This document shows positions 1 through 11,330 of a stretch of 64,000 nucleotides of DNA, in pieces (the first letter of the stretch is position 1; every line of letters begins with the position of its first letter). The stretch is from Gerris lacustris. Its lineage: Eukaryota; Arthropoda; Insecta; Hemiptera; Gerridae. Position numbers and translations under genes: made by a program. The notes under the pieces are model-generated. The model made no database searches. It saw only the letters and a list, made by a program, of their open reading frames with translations, and was not told where the DNA came from. The stretch covers positions 120,908,979-120,972,978 of the forward strand of contig OX578276.1 in assembly GCA_951217055.1 (NCBI GenBank), given 5' to 3'.

Positions 1-700
1 AGCTAGTATTTTTTATACTAAGGCCGTCATCCCCTTTCATTTAACACTTCATATGATGCATTTCCTATGGCAGAAAATATCAATCCTGGTTTTCTTGAGA
101 TGACTTTTTGGGGCTCTCTTTAAAAGTTTAAATGTTAGTGTTGGGTACTTTCGGGTATCAGGTGCGTTATTAGGGTCCGTTTTGCCTACGGACCCTAAAA
201 ATAATATATCGTTTGATGTTACTTCAGGGTTTAATTTGTAAATGATTATAGCATGTAGAAATGTTTAGCACAATTTTTGCAAGAGGCGTAATTAAGTAGG
301 AGTAGATCATCGATCATTAAGATTTTTACTACGTTTTCATTAGCTTGCTTTCTTGTTTGTTTGTTTGTTTGTCCAGTACAAATATTGCAATCGATTTTTA
401 ACTAACTTCCCGAGTAGCTAGACATTTTAAACTTTTAGAATAGCTCAGAACACGATGACAATGCATTATTTTAATACTATTAGCCATCATTTAGCAGAAT
501 TTAATTTGTTTTCAGCAAATTTTGCTGTATAGAAAGTTAGTTCGGGAAAAATCCGCAAGTTATTTTATTGTCATATCCCACATTTACGATTTATGACAAA
601 AAAATTTAAAAACTTAGTATATAAAAAGGTATTTTTATCTTGTAATTATTAATTGTAAAGAGTGTTTAGGTTTCAATAAATTGGAGGACAATGTCCTTTT
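1..700 (+). repeat. Dispersed repeat R5, copy A
   Basis: Bases about 318-660 match 44,569-44,840 and 45,120-45,180 nearly base for base: a GTTT tract, then a segment ending in repeated AGCAAATTTTGCTG-like words. An 11-bp stem (170-180 with 188-198, loop of 7) lies upstream, like the GGGTTTC/GAAACCC stem upstream of copy B. No coding potential is seen. The rest is AT-rich. Confidence 0.6.
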
Positions 701-889
701 ACGTTTTTTAATGATACATGTAGAAGAAGGTAGTTCTCACAGTTCTGTAGTGTAACAAGTGTTTGTGTAACATGCAAACTGTTGTCAAGTCTGTCATAAT
801 ATTATAATAAGAAGCCTAGTTGTCTTGAGATGAAACAGCAGTCAAAGTAACCCTCTAAAATATCAATGAGGTGAATAAAAGTAAAGAAA

Positions 890-1180
890 ATATTATTGTA
901 GGTCTTGTTATCCGGAGACGCCACGTATTTTGGTACGAGGGGACCACTGCAGTGAGTTGTTTCAGATATAAGTGGCTTAGATAAGGTAGGGTTATGTCTA
1001 AGGAGGTAACCGGCTTGTTAGCGAGACTGGTAATGTTTTATGAAGAGGTTCATTAGCTTGCCAGAGCTCGAACTGGAGTACTCATCCGCCTCCACATTAC
1101 CATTCCGACAAACTTGAGGCTTGCGTCTCATGCCATTTGAATTTATACTGTTCTTATACAAGACAATCTATACATAACTT
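890..1180. other. GC-richer unclassified segment
   Basis: This stretch is clearly richer in G and C than its AT-rich flanks and has no open frame. It could be the untranslated part or LTR of an unrecognised retroelement or a tRNA-like SINE. A sequence resembling a pol III B box (GAGCTCGAACTGG, about 1,065-1,077) is present but does not match the consensus well. I cannot name it. Confidence 0.25.
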
Positions 1181-1805
1181 GTAACCAACTTATCAGGAAA
1201 CAAAGAAATGGTTGTTTGAAACTTTTAAATCAGACTTGTTGGTACATTATGCGTTCTTACCAATAATAAGATTTTAATTAGCAATTATTGAAACAAAATT
1301 TTATGTAGGCAGTTGCTCCTACTTACCCCCCATTATACCCCTTCCACATTTGAAAGAAATGTCATTTAAAATGAATCGTAAGATTAACTAATTGTATTAA
1401 ATACTAAGTGTGTCCCCGGATCGATGCATAGATAGGTGAAAAGACTCGATTTTTTTAATTGAAACTTCATCTTCTGGGGTTCAGCCCTGCTTGAATGGAA
1501 ACTAATTTATGTCATAATTTTGAAATGGAGTTGAGAGGTTTAGCAGACACAGCTTTCGTTACCTTCGGTAAGCTCGGAAACAAAAAAATAAAAAAGTATT
1601 CATATTGCGCTGAAGTACAATAAATATAACTAGACAATATTACAATAACAGTTGTGTCACAAGACTAGAGGGTTATTTAAAGAGAAATACAACTTAAACT
1701 TTGCTGTAATATTTTGGTAACAAATACTTTGTTGACGGGTGTCAGTTCTAAAGTTAACAGTATTATTAGTTTTTGATATGTAGTAAATTTCCAGAACATT
1801 TCTTC

Positions 1806-4794
1806 ATAGTCCAGGAGCCAGGTCGAAAAAAACAGGTCGAGCTGGAAAGTATTTTGAACTTAATGGAATTTTTACAGGTAACTCAGAGGTCCTCTGGGAT
1901 GCAAATGCTGAGTTTCCGACCTCGTGGCCCTTGTGCTAACTTGGGGAGGGGAGAAAAACCCCAATTTTTCCGCCAATTTTTTGGTTTTTCGCCTCTAGCT
2001 CGAAAACTACGAGTCAATCAAAAAAACTTTACCAGTACAAAGTTAAAGAGCATCAAATTTCCTATAAAAATCACTGGTCATACGACTATTTTCACCCATT
2101 AGGTACTGTGATACAGCATTGTGAAAAAATGCCAAATTTTTATAAAATGTGGATTTTAGTGAAAAAAGCGTGTTTTTGGGCTTATAAAATAGATTTATCA
2201 TCATAAATTGAGTATTCAACATTTCTATGTATACCATAATAATATGTAACCCCCTCCCCCCTCACTGCCCTCTCCCCCCCCCCAGAACCAAATTTGAAAA
2301 ATAAGTTAAATAAAACCTCTTCTTCCCTGAAACATTTAACATGGTGTTATCATCAATCTTACTTTAGGGTGGAGGGGAGGGGGAAAGGATCCTCTGATCA
2401 GTAGCGTACCGAAGGCGAGGGGTCTCAGGGCGGTCCACCTCATGCCCCGTTCAAACGGACTTAATTATATTTTTAAATTGAAAAACCAAAGCAATGTTAA
2501 GAAGCGATAATAATGTGCATAACTTATTGATTACGTAGGTAAACAAGTTATCTATAATTATGCATTTATAATAATAAACAAAATAATAAAAATAATATGG
2601 AAATAATAAACAAAAAATGAACATTAAATTAAATCTTCGTGAGTCTCTCATCGATAAGCGACTTGCCAGCCCCTTCTACGTCCATGCCTTCCTGGCATAG
2701 GTTGTCGAGCAGGTCGTCGGTACCGTCGTCATCAGTATCATCCTCGTTGACGTTGTGCTCGGCGGAATTTTCGCACCCGGTGCCCACACAGTACTTCAAA
2801 ATCTATATTATGCCGATGGGCGCTGTTTATTTTTTAGGGGTGAAAACTACCCTCAATTATCAAAACTTATAAAGTAACATTTTAAAGCTTAAGGTGGGTG
2901 AAATTTCGTTTGGATTAGTTGAATAATGATTGTTTTATACTTTCGAACACAATTTCAAAAAATGTCAACCCTTATAAATCAACCCTTGTTAGACCTTAAT
3001 GTACAAAAAAATATTTATCCTTAAATAAATGATTAATTTATCATATCGACTTAATTTAAGAATGTTGTTGCCTAAAATATTACCAATTTCATTATTTTGC
3101 AATTTTTCAACCCTTAAAAATCACCCCTTACAACGATTTGTACCCAAAGTACTAAATACACACAAATTATTTCATATTCTTTTTTCTGACATCAAATAAA
3201 GCACGGGTACCAATTTTCATTCATATCGGATCAAAAATAATAATATTTCTAATTTTTAGCTAAAACCATTTATTCCTATTTTTCCATTTTATCCCCCTCT
3301 TAAATGAAAATATGACAAGTGATTATAACAACAATTACTGCTCTCTTAAAGAGCTATCCAACGACATTCATCATAAAGGATTTATACTATTTTGACTTTT
3401 GTAACCCGTACCCCATACTTCCGCCGTCTGGATATTCCCGAAAAGTTAGAGTTAAGCTGTTCTCATGTGTCCCATGTGATCCACGCAAAACCGTAGAAGG
3501 GCGACGATCAATTTGAATTGGGGTGGAAATTAGGGGGTTGTTTTCACTGATTTTTTCGTAGAAAAATGTAGGGACTAACTTTATTTTCATCGTAAAACGC
3601 TTAATTTTGATGCTATCGACTTCTAATTTTTAAAAAATGAAAGCCCTTTTTGTCTACTTTAAAAAAACCTCTATACGTTTTCCTCGTAAAATGCACAGTT
3701 TTATCGCTATTTGACTCTGAATCTCTCAAATTTAGCATTTGACGAACAAAAGCCAACAATTAACAAGCCATAGGTCGGTCCGTATTGATCGTACATGATT
3801 TATAAAATAAGGATTTTCTTTCTTTTTTTATAGGCTATAATTTTGTTCTTACTGTTTGTTTGATAAAATACACATTTTTCGAGTTATTCGCGAAAAACCG
3901 ATCAAAAAGGTCGAACAACTTATTCTTTCAATCGCGAATAACTCGAAAAATATTAATTTTTTAAAAAAAAGGTATAGATCATTTTTGACTTAGAATTAGC
4001 TTTTCCATCGATTCCTGTGGTTAAAATAAAATAATCAATTTCAACCCCCGAGATGGGGTGGCAACCACCCCCAGGGTTATAGCAATGATGATTTAGATAA
4101 TATAGATTTTGATGCTTGGACTATTCTCTACCTACTGTCAAATTTTCAAGTAAATCGATGCATGACGAAAGAATTGCGGGCCAAAGCGCTTAATTTCCTG
4201 GACTATTGATATTTTTATTTTATTAAAAGATCAAAAGTCAAAAATTAAGAGAAGGATAGAACTTCTTTTCCTACGTAATCAATAAGTCACGCACATTATT
4301 CGTCATCAAATTTGTTTCTGGGGGGAGGGGGGGAGAGGGCAGTGAGGGGTTTACAGGGGGTTACATATTATTATGGTAAACATAGAAATGTTGAATACTC
4401 AATTTATGATGATAAATCTATATTATAAGCCCAAAAACACGCTTTTTTCGCTAAAATCCACATTTTTAAAAATTTGGCATTTTTTCACAATACTGTATCA
4501 CAGTACCTAATGGGTGAAAACAGTCGTATGACCAGTGATTTTTATAGGAAATTTGATGCTCTTTAACTTTGTACTGGTAAAGTTTTTTTTTTTTGACGCG
4601 TAGTTTTCCAGCTAGAGGCGAAAAACCGAAAAATTGGAGGAAAAATCGGGGTTTTTCCCCCCTCCCCAAGTTAGCACAAGGGCCACGAGGTCGAAAACTC
4701 AGCATTGGCATCCCAGAGGATCTCTGAGTTACCTGTAAAAATTCCATTAAGTTCAAAATACTTTCCAGGTAAATCTACCTGGCTCCTGGACTAT
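1806..4794. mobile_element. 3-kb element with long inverted arms
   Basis: The left arm (1,806 to about 2,555) is the reverse complement of the right arm (about 4,261-4,794), both starting at the word ATAGTCCAGGAGCCAGGT. The arms share C-rich (2,250-2,290) and G-rich (4,320-4,345) blocks. The left arm has about 200 extra bases (about 2,298-2,505). Apparent ORFs at 1,773-2,102 and 4,466-4,756 are the same arm read from each side and are probably not genes. The interior carries an R4 unit (about 3,295-3,520) and a short acidic reading frame. No transposase is seen, so this is a non-autonomous foldback-type element or a rearrangement product. Confidence 0.7.
2624..2799 (-). CDS. Short acidic open frame, unknown
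   Basis: On the minus strand an open frame of about 55 codons ends in TAA near 2,624. It is rich in Asp and Glu (for example NEDDTDDDGTDDLLDN) and ends with KSLIDERLTKI. Its base composition is much more GC-rich than its surroundings, as expected for coding DNA, and it sits between the arms of the inverted-repeat element. An in-frame stop lies just upstream, so it would need an upstream exon or is a relic of a larger protein carried by the element. I do not recognise the family. The plus-strand frame over the same bases (2,639-2,872) is probably its shadow. Confidence 0.35.
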
Positions 4795-4929
4795 CAATAA
4801 AAGAGGTTCTTGAGCAAATATTAAAGGATTTATAAAATTAAATTTGCCACACATTTGCAGTTGCAGCAATCAACTAATAAATTAAAAATTTAACATTTTC
4901 AGAATAAATATATCAAAGAAGTAAAATGT

Positions 4930-5101
4930 CTCGTAAATTTACGCACGTTTTGAGGTCCTCTGAGTGCAACAAAATTTTCCGTCGTGTGTACAGATACCGT
5001 AGACCCTAAACTACTGGGCCTATTTTGAAGAAATTTGGCATTCATGTTCAGAAAAATCATACCCCGTGGCAAAATTGAGAAAATAAATTTAGCCTAACTT
5101 T
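4930..5101 (+). repeat. Dispersed repeat R6, fragment
   Basis: Similar to 23,785-23,960: a shared run around CGTTTTGAGGTCC, then a stretch mentioning CCTAAACTACT and a region resembling AAATCATACCCCG. It is cut at exactly the point where the 1,178-bp duplicate of the gypsy 5' end begins (5,102). Confidence 0.5.
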
Positions 5102-5339
5102 GTTTTCTACGCTGTATCTTTTTGCCTGATCCAGTAAGATCATTAGCAATGACATAAATATCAAAATTTTGTTTGAATCTCCTCCAATTATCATTAACAT
5201 TACCAACTAAACTTAATTTTGGTGGAACATTGCAATTAACTTGAGACATTTTGGCACTAGAGTGAAATAACACTAAAAAAATGTTTTACTTTTACTCACT
5301 AGCGAGTTATTTCAAATGTTCGAGACCGACTGCGCCATG

Positions 5340-5549
5340 TGTTAAAGTCCAAATAAAACTCACATAAAGAAATAACACGAACACATTTATATTTTAAAAT
5401 AGGACATTATAATTACAACCAAAAGGCACGAGGCACGAGGTAACACCATCTATATATAATATCCAAAACCCAGGTTTACCTAAAGGTTAACATACTTCTA
5501 TAAAGCCCTAAGGCTCAATCACAAGTATTCTAAATTTCTAGATATAACA
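5340..5549 (-). repeat. Gypsy LTR, second copy
   Basis: A 210-bp LTR that begins with TGTTA and ends with TAACA, with the primer binding site next to it at 5,317-5,337. It is the counterpart of 19,373-19,582. Confidence 0.75.
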
Positions 5550-5585
5550 AGGACTATTAGAAAAAATTAAAAGCTCACTTTTGCA

Positions 5586-5618
5586 ATATTTCGACCCCTC
5601 TTTGGGTCATCTTCAAAC
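5586..5618 (-). ncRNA. Degenerate hammerhead-like core
   Basis: On the minus strand the bases read TTGAAGA, a GACCC/GGGTC-type stem, then GAAAT. That is the CUGANGA - helix II - GAAAC layout of hammerhead ribozymes with two core changes (C to U and C to U), so catalysis is doubtful. Penelope-like elements are known to carry such motifs. The same motif is at 19,619-19,651. Confidence 0.35.
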
Positions 5619-6737
5619 TAAAAACACATGTATTGTCAATAACTCCAGTAAATTGTTTTATTTTGTAACATCCTACATAATTAAACTGCTTTTTATATCT
5701 ACCTTACTAAAAAATGACGGTTTCATCCTGTCCATGCTAAAAAAAATATTTTTATTCTAACCAAGGTGGTTATTGTCAATCTGAAGAAATTAATTCTGTT
5801 ATAGGGGTAGTTCATGCTAAATATAATTGAGGTTCTTTTTGGATATTAAATATTTTGTACTTACTGTTAAACAAGGAGGTTATATTTTCAAAAATCAATA
5901 GTTATTCTATGTCTGTCATTATTCGTTTAAGCTTCATAATAATAAATTATATATGTGGTCTGTTTTATTTGTCCCATTTTTATATAAATCGTAGGATTTT
6001 TGTGGGTCGTTGAAGGGTTTTTTTTTAATAAAATTGTTTCGTTCACACTTTTGTCTTTTACATTTGGCTATATTTCGCCCCTCTCCGAAGCATAGACGTG
6101 CCTGAAAACATCAATTTATACATTTTTTTCAGATTGTTTGGTAACATTAAACATTGATTATAAAAGTAAAAGGTTAATATTACATTGTAACCAAGAAAAC
6201 TATAATAGAACGGACATATTAACAATAATAAAAGAAACATACCGGGTTTGCGAAGTTGTTTTACATTTTTATATACATATTAGTCCAGTCATTTGGTAGT
6301 TTAGACAGGAAAAAATTGCTGAAGAATTTTTCTCGACGGATCTATATGTTTTTTGGGGTGCTGAATCTGAAAATCCAGTTATCGACTAGATTCGGATATG
6401 GCTTCACCATGAAAATGGTGAAAAACCATGAAATTTCGGAAGTAGTTTTAGTTTTTCGTCTATAACTCCGAAACGACGCATCCTAGAGAAAAATTACTTC
6501 TTAGCGAAATGAAAGCTGATAAAATTTTCTAAAACATAAGACTAAAACTAGCTCATTATCTTTTTTCGTTTGGCCGCTAGAGCGCGCTAAAGATTGACCA
6601 TAGTTTTTAAGTTACCCAAAATCTTCGAATTTCAGACTTTCAAAGCCTAGTATACCCCGCAGGATACCCTAAAAGGGCATCCTTAGGCCCCAGACCTGTT
6701 AAGGGTACCTGGGGAGGACCAGGTCATACCTGTTTAG

Positions 6738-6796
6738 GGGGGGGGGGGGGGTATTTGTTTCGTCAAGTAGTTTTTTTTTTTTTTTTTTTTTTTTTT
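6738..6796. repeat. Poly-G and poly-T tracts
   Basis: A G run (about 6,738-6,750) and a long T run (about 6,770-6,796) sit just downstream (minus sense) of the gypsy pol tail at 6,795. Read on the minus strand they are an A run followed by a C run, so they are not a normal polypurine tract. Confidence 0.7.
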
Positions 6797-7030
6797 AATT
6801 AACATAATCTTTAAGGTACATAGGTTTATTGATCTGTCTTAATGGTCGTGAGGGTTTCTGTTGTTCAGCACTTTTATGCGTACCATGAGGACTACCTGAA
6901 GGTCTAGATTCAGAACTGGAGCTTTCTGGCGGTGAATTTAAAGAAGTGACAGGAGGTGAGGGTTTAACAAACCAAGTGTTACGCCTCTTTACTCTTCCAT
7001 CACTATCCTGCACTAGAATGGATCTAGGGC
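6795..7030 (-). pseudogene. Gypsy-type pol C-terminal tail (relic)
   Basis: The minus-strand frame runs from about 7,030 to a stop at 6,795. It contains VQDSDGRVKRRNTW, which fits the conserved end of the Ty3/gypsy integrase GPY/F region (a DGRV..RRN motif), then a Ser/Pro-rich linker and the tail RPLRQINKPMYLKDYVN, a typical C-terminus of gypsy pol polyproteins. Everything upstream (protease, RT, RNase H, integrase core) is missing here. At its 5' edge it meets an oppositely oriented pol tail. Confidence 0.6.
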
Positions 7031-7032
7031 TA

Positions 7033-7205
7033 TTAAGGCGGGGCGGGAAGCGATGTCGAACTCATACTCGGTGAGCTACGAGATATAGTTCGTCGTAATC
7101 CGCTGTCCCTACTCCTATAATTAGTACACCAATTTACCGCACCGGTCGCTGATTTCTTGAGAAAAACTAGCCATCTTTTGCCGCTAGATGCCTCTGATAA
7201 TCGCG
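7033..7205 (+). pseudogene. Second gypsy pol tail, opposite strand
   Basis: On the plus strand the frame reads LKAGREAMSNSYSVSYE and, after a one-base shift, DIVRRNP, again a GPY/F-end pattern with RRN. Its first 17 bases are identical to the minus-strand bases at about 15,528-15,544 in the main gypsy pol. The minus-strand ORF covering 7,033-7,272 is probably a shadow of this. Degenerate, with stops. Confidence 0.4.
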
Positions 7206-7279
7206 GCTTCATTTGACCTTCACTCCTCTTCTCTCTGCCTAAAGACATAATAATATGACATCTCCCTTCCATGTGTAGT

Positions 7280-8390
7280 TCCCTTTCTAATCAAACCTTA
7301 CCTTGTCGCACTCTCTCTCTCTTCTTCATTTCACTATCAATAACAATTAACCCGAGCTTGTTTAGCGGCCGGGCTAAACAAAAATAGGTATTAGATTGTC
7401 ATTTTTGTCTTGGAGGCAATTTAGCTGTAGTCGATCGCTGACCGTTACCGTTCGTTCCCTTACCCTGAATTTTTAATGTTTATTTTATTGTCACTATTTT
7501 CCATTGTTTCATTTATAACTATAATTTATCTTTTATCTGGAAAAATGTAACTTAATAATTTTACTTTGAACACTGTTTTTGTTTAATTTACCTTTTGTTA
7601 GTGCAATTGCTGAATTTACTACTTTTCGTTCAACAAAAATAATAGTTGTTTTCTTACTATTTCCATTAAACAACTTATGGAAAGTCATAGTTGTATTTAA
7701 ATTTTCCCTTCAATACCTCGTAATCTAGGCCTATTGGTGCGCTAAACAGAAATATAGTGTGAAATAATTGGTTCATTTGGATCAAAATATGTTTTTGCTA
7801 ATTCACAAGATTAAATAACCATGTTTGTCGCAAATAACAATATATCCTAGCTAGATTTTAAAATAATATTGTACTTTTATTATTACACTAATGGGCCTGA
7901 CTTGTTCAGTCCCCATTAGTTATAGTACCAATAACCTATGACGTTATTGTGTTATTTTATGACGGCCTAAGTTATAAAGTTATAAGCAATAATTTACTAT
8001 TATTTATTTTTTATTTTTTTTATTATTGATTTATTTAATTTAGTCATGGCATGAGCATTCTATGATGCTGTTAAAAATTCTAAACGTTTAAAAACGTGAC
8101 ACAATTTTTAGAAAGATGCGATTCGACCCTCTGAAATTGAGAGAGCTCAAAGTAACTAATTTCTTTATTTTATCTAATTTTCTCGTGCTATATTTCATCC
8201 AAATTTTTTTAACTTTCAAGAAAAAGAAATTAAATTTATATGTACTTTCAAGCACTACAAATTAGAACTAGTGAATTTCGATTCCCTATAATTTCCCTAT
8301 AAACCCAAGAAAAAAAGAAAGAAGTATATTTTTGTAAAAAAAAAAAATAGCCTATTTTTGGAATTTTATAGTTTTTGTTTGTATGGCCCA
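7280..8390. other. AT-rich DNA, nothing recognised
   Basis: No open frame, RNA gene or repeat boundary was recognised. A CT-rich run (7,309-7,327) and A/T-rich low-complexity stretches (7,995-8,040) are present. Confidence 0.4.
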
Positions 8391-8394
8391 AATT

Positions 8395-9060
8395 TACTTT
8401 TGCTTCCAAGCTTACTGAAGGTAACGGAACACGGATCTTATTCGTTCCGAAGAACGAAAAATTTTTGTCTCCGATCTCAAAACTTCTAAGTGAGAATCCG
8501 TATCAGATATCAGGGGACATTTTTAGTTTAGAGTCTGTCACTCAATTTTTGCGAAACAAAATCCAATATTTTTTAAAAACTATCCGTCCGATTATCATAA
8601 AATGAATGATAGGTAGTAATGAGGCCATTGTAAGTTTCAAGGTTCTGCGCCCATTTGTTTCTCTTCCACATGCGCACACACATACAATTATTTGCATCAA
8701 TATCTTCAAGAGTACTCACCTAGTTTTTTTTTTAAATTTGGATGGTTTGTCAACAGTAGCACTCAGATAGCTCCAGATTAATGTCATCCGTCTGGGCTCT
8801 TTAAAATTTTGCTTATTTGATAATTTTAGTCAGGTAAAAAATCAAAATAACTTTGTCAGTTTCAAAACATTTAGGGGGGGGGGAATTAAATATATTTGGC
8901 AGTAATAGGTTGTTAAAACATAAAACTATTGAAGTGTATACTTCAATAGTTTTATACACAAAAAGAGTCTGTCAATTTGTGTGGCACTTAGCTTCCTCGC
9001 ATCCTATTTCGTATGAAATAGGCTGCGAGGAAGCTAAGTGCCAGACAAATTGACAGACTA
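8395..9060 (-). repeat. R1-family repeat with palindromic end
   Basis: In minus orientation the copy ends at 8,395-8,425 with the R1 3' hairpin (CTTCCAAGCTTACTGAAGG in plus sense). It includes the family's internal words, such as the segment after ATCAGGGGACATTTTT. It reaches the other terminus at 8,966-9,060, where the end is duplicated as an inverted pair of 45-base arms. The ORFs at 8,375 and 8,853 lie in this repeat and are not genes. Confidence 0.65.
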
Positions 9061-9175
9061 TATTTTTACATATTAGCATTTTTACTGATTTGCCCCCCTT
9101 TATACTAATTTCATGTTCAAGATACCAACGAAACCCTTTTTACGTGAGACTTCTCGCATAACCAATTTATTTGAT

Positions 9176-10577
9176 ATGTTGTTCGGACTAGTTAGGGTAG
9201 TGTGATCCTAAGTTTGCAGCTTCGAAATACCTGCGCTAGCTGCGTTATACGTAAAACACTGAAGCAAATTTGGACTTTTTTCAGTTTTTGCCTTATAACT
9301 GGTAAACTATGTTTTTTTCGATATTAGTCATTATTACTATTTCTGAAGTACAGTAAATGCAGCATCAGCATAAGCCCAACTGTAGATCTGCACATATAAT
9401 ACTTTCCGAGATATGGCACGTCAAAAATTGATAATTCAGTTTTTATAAAAATGAAAATTTGAAGTTTTCTCTCGTTTCGGGCCGAATATCGGCATATCGC
9501 CGCTCACTACAAGAAAAAGTATAGGACATGAAGTTGTAGTAAATTTAATTGGCTTTTACAGAAGCAAAAACGAAGCCCGTATAGACAACATAGTGTTGTT
9601 GCAATCGTAAAAATTGTATTTTTTAAGAAAAATAAATAATCCACCTAAACCACTTCCAATAACAAGTTGTGGTCATTTTACGACAGTCACTGGCTATATT
9701 GCATTGCATAGCAAGCCGTTTGACGTGGATTCACTCACCATCTTCTAAAAGTTGTGCATTTCTCAGCAGTCTAACACCTAACACGGAATTGACGAATTGA
9801 CAGAGTATTTCAAATTCAAAATGGCCCATAAGTATTGCTCAACGAAGAGGAGATGCTTTCAATTATTGAAGAATATTTTTAATAAGAAATTGACATACAT
9901 GTAATTTCATTTCTCCACCTTTAAACACGATTCTATGCATTTTTCTTTCGTTTGAAAGCCCAAAACTTGATATTATTAGAGTTATGTTCATTTCTTAAAA
10001 AATACATTTTTTGTCTTTTACGATAGCCAACTTCATTTCTTATGACTTTTCTCGTAGGCGAGAGGTAATAATAAAAATATCCAATATTTTTTTTTTTTTG
10101 GAAAAATAGCCAATTTCTTGTGTGTCATTTCTCGGAAACTATTTTACGAACAGAGTTTCCGATGAACATAAAAGGAAACCAATTAAATTTACTACAACTT
10201 CATTTCTTATGACTTTTTTCGCAGATGAGTGGTTTTATGCTGATATTCGGCCCGAAACGAGAGCAACACATAAAATTTTCATTTTTTGAAAAATATTTCA
10301 TATTTTTGAAATGTCATATCTTGGAAACTATTAGATGTGCAGAGCTGCAGTTAGAACTGTAGTTAGTTAGTTTTATGCTGCTGCAAATTTAATGTACTTT
10401 AAAAATAGTTATAACGACTAATATCGAAAAACACATAGTTTACGAGTTATATAGCAAAAACTGAAAAAAGTCTAAATTTGTTTCAGTTTTTCGGGTGTAA
10501 CGCAGCTAGCATAGCTGCGTAGGTATTTCGAAGCTGCAAACTTAGGATCACACTACCCTAACTGGTCCGAACAACAT
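9176..10577. mobile_element. 1.4-kb near-palindromic TIR element
   Basis: The two ends are inverted copies starting with ATGTTGTTCGGAC and continuing through GTTAGGGTAGTGTGATCC. Arms run about 9,176-9,640 and 9,990-10,577, so most of the element can fold back on itself. No transposase frame is present and no convincing target-site duplication is visible, so this is a non-autonomous long-TIR element of unknown superfamily. Confidence 0.75.
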
Positions 10578-10699
10578 TATAAAAAAAAAAAAAACAGAAC
10601 TACATCAAGTTTTGCGAATTTAATGTCTATAATATTTGATTGGCCTAATACGTAATAATAGAAATCAGTAAACAGTACGATCACATTAAAAACAAATTA

Positions 10700-10905
10700 T
10701 ATGAAGCAGCGATGTTCTGAGCGAAATTAGCGTGTTATTTTTATAAAAAAAAAAAAATTATAAAATGTTCAATAATAATTAAATGTAACTAGCAAAACAC
10801 AAAAACTAATTAACGGAAATCACTGGGGTAAGTAATTATGAACTCGTATAGTCGTATTATAAGATAGTTTGTCTGAGTTGTCTCGGACCGATTTTTTTAT
10901 AAATT
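10700..10905 (+). repeat. Dispersed repeat R6, copy
   Basis: Matches 24,115-24,260 in the same orientation, including the words GTAATTATAAACTCGTAT and TTTGTCTGAGTTGTCTC (one or two differences). Confidence 0.6.
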
Positions 10906-10949
10906 TGTCAAAATTATTTTGATAGTCAACAGGAATAAAAGTACAAATT

Positions 10950-11200
10950 TAGCAATATTTAATGGGCACAGGTGGTTGTACCTATTTTTGAGCGATGTGG
11001 AAGATAAAGAAATGGGAGCAGAAGGTTGAAACGTATATGGGACCAACACCATTTTTACATTTAATTAAAATCTAATAAGCAGTTCTTGAAATATGATGGT
11101 TCGAAAAAGAATGGACGCAGGCAAATAGACCAAAAAAGTTTACTGTTGTCTGAAACGGATTTTGCATTGGATTTTTTGAAATCGGAAACATTACACTAGT
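10950..11200 (+). repeat. R1-family fragment
   Basis: Contains R1 internal words: ATATGGGACCAACA, then CTGAAACGGATTTTG and a variant of GGAATTTTTGAAATCGG, in the order seen at 49,128-49,625. Both R1 ends are missing. Confidence 0.5.
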
Positions 11201-11330
11201 TTATTAAAATGCATAAGTTGTGTTGTATGGGTAGAGATAAGGAAGATGGTTAGAACTAGAGTCAGTCAGGGTGAGAGTACCTGGGTCTCGGGACACATGA
11301 CACTCCTCCCTTCATTCCCTTTAGTACGTT

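Larger units (their letters stand above)
5102..6279 (-). mobile_element. Duplicate of gypsy 5' end plus flank
   Basis: This segment matches 19,135-20,312 with equal length (1,178 bp) and no difference in the stretches I compared. Read on the minus strand it holds the Penelope-like flank (6,279-5,550), a 210-bp LTR (5,549-5,340), the tRNA-Ser-type primer binding site, and the first part of gag, which stops abruptly at 5,102. The left cut falls inside gag, not at an element boundary, so this is a copied segment rather than a fresh insertion. Confidence 0.85.
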
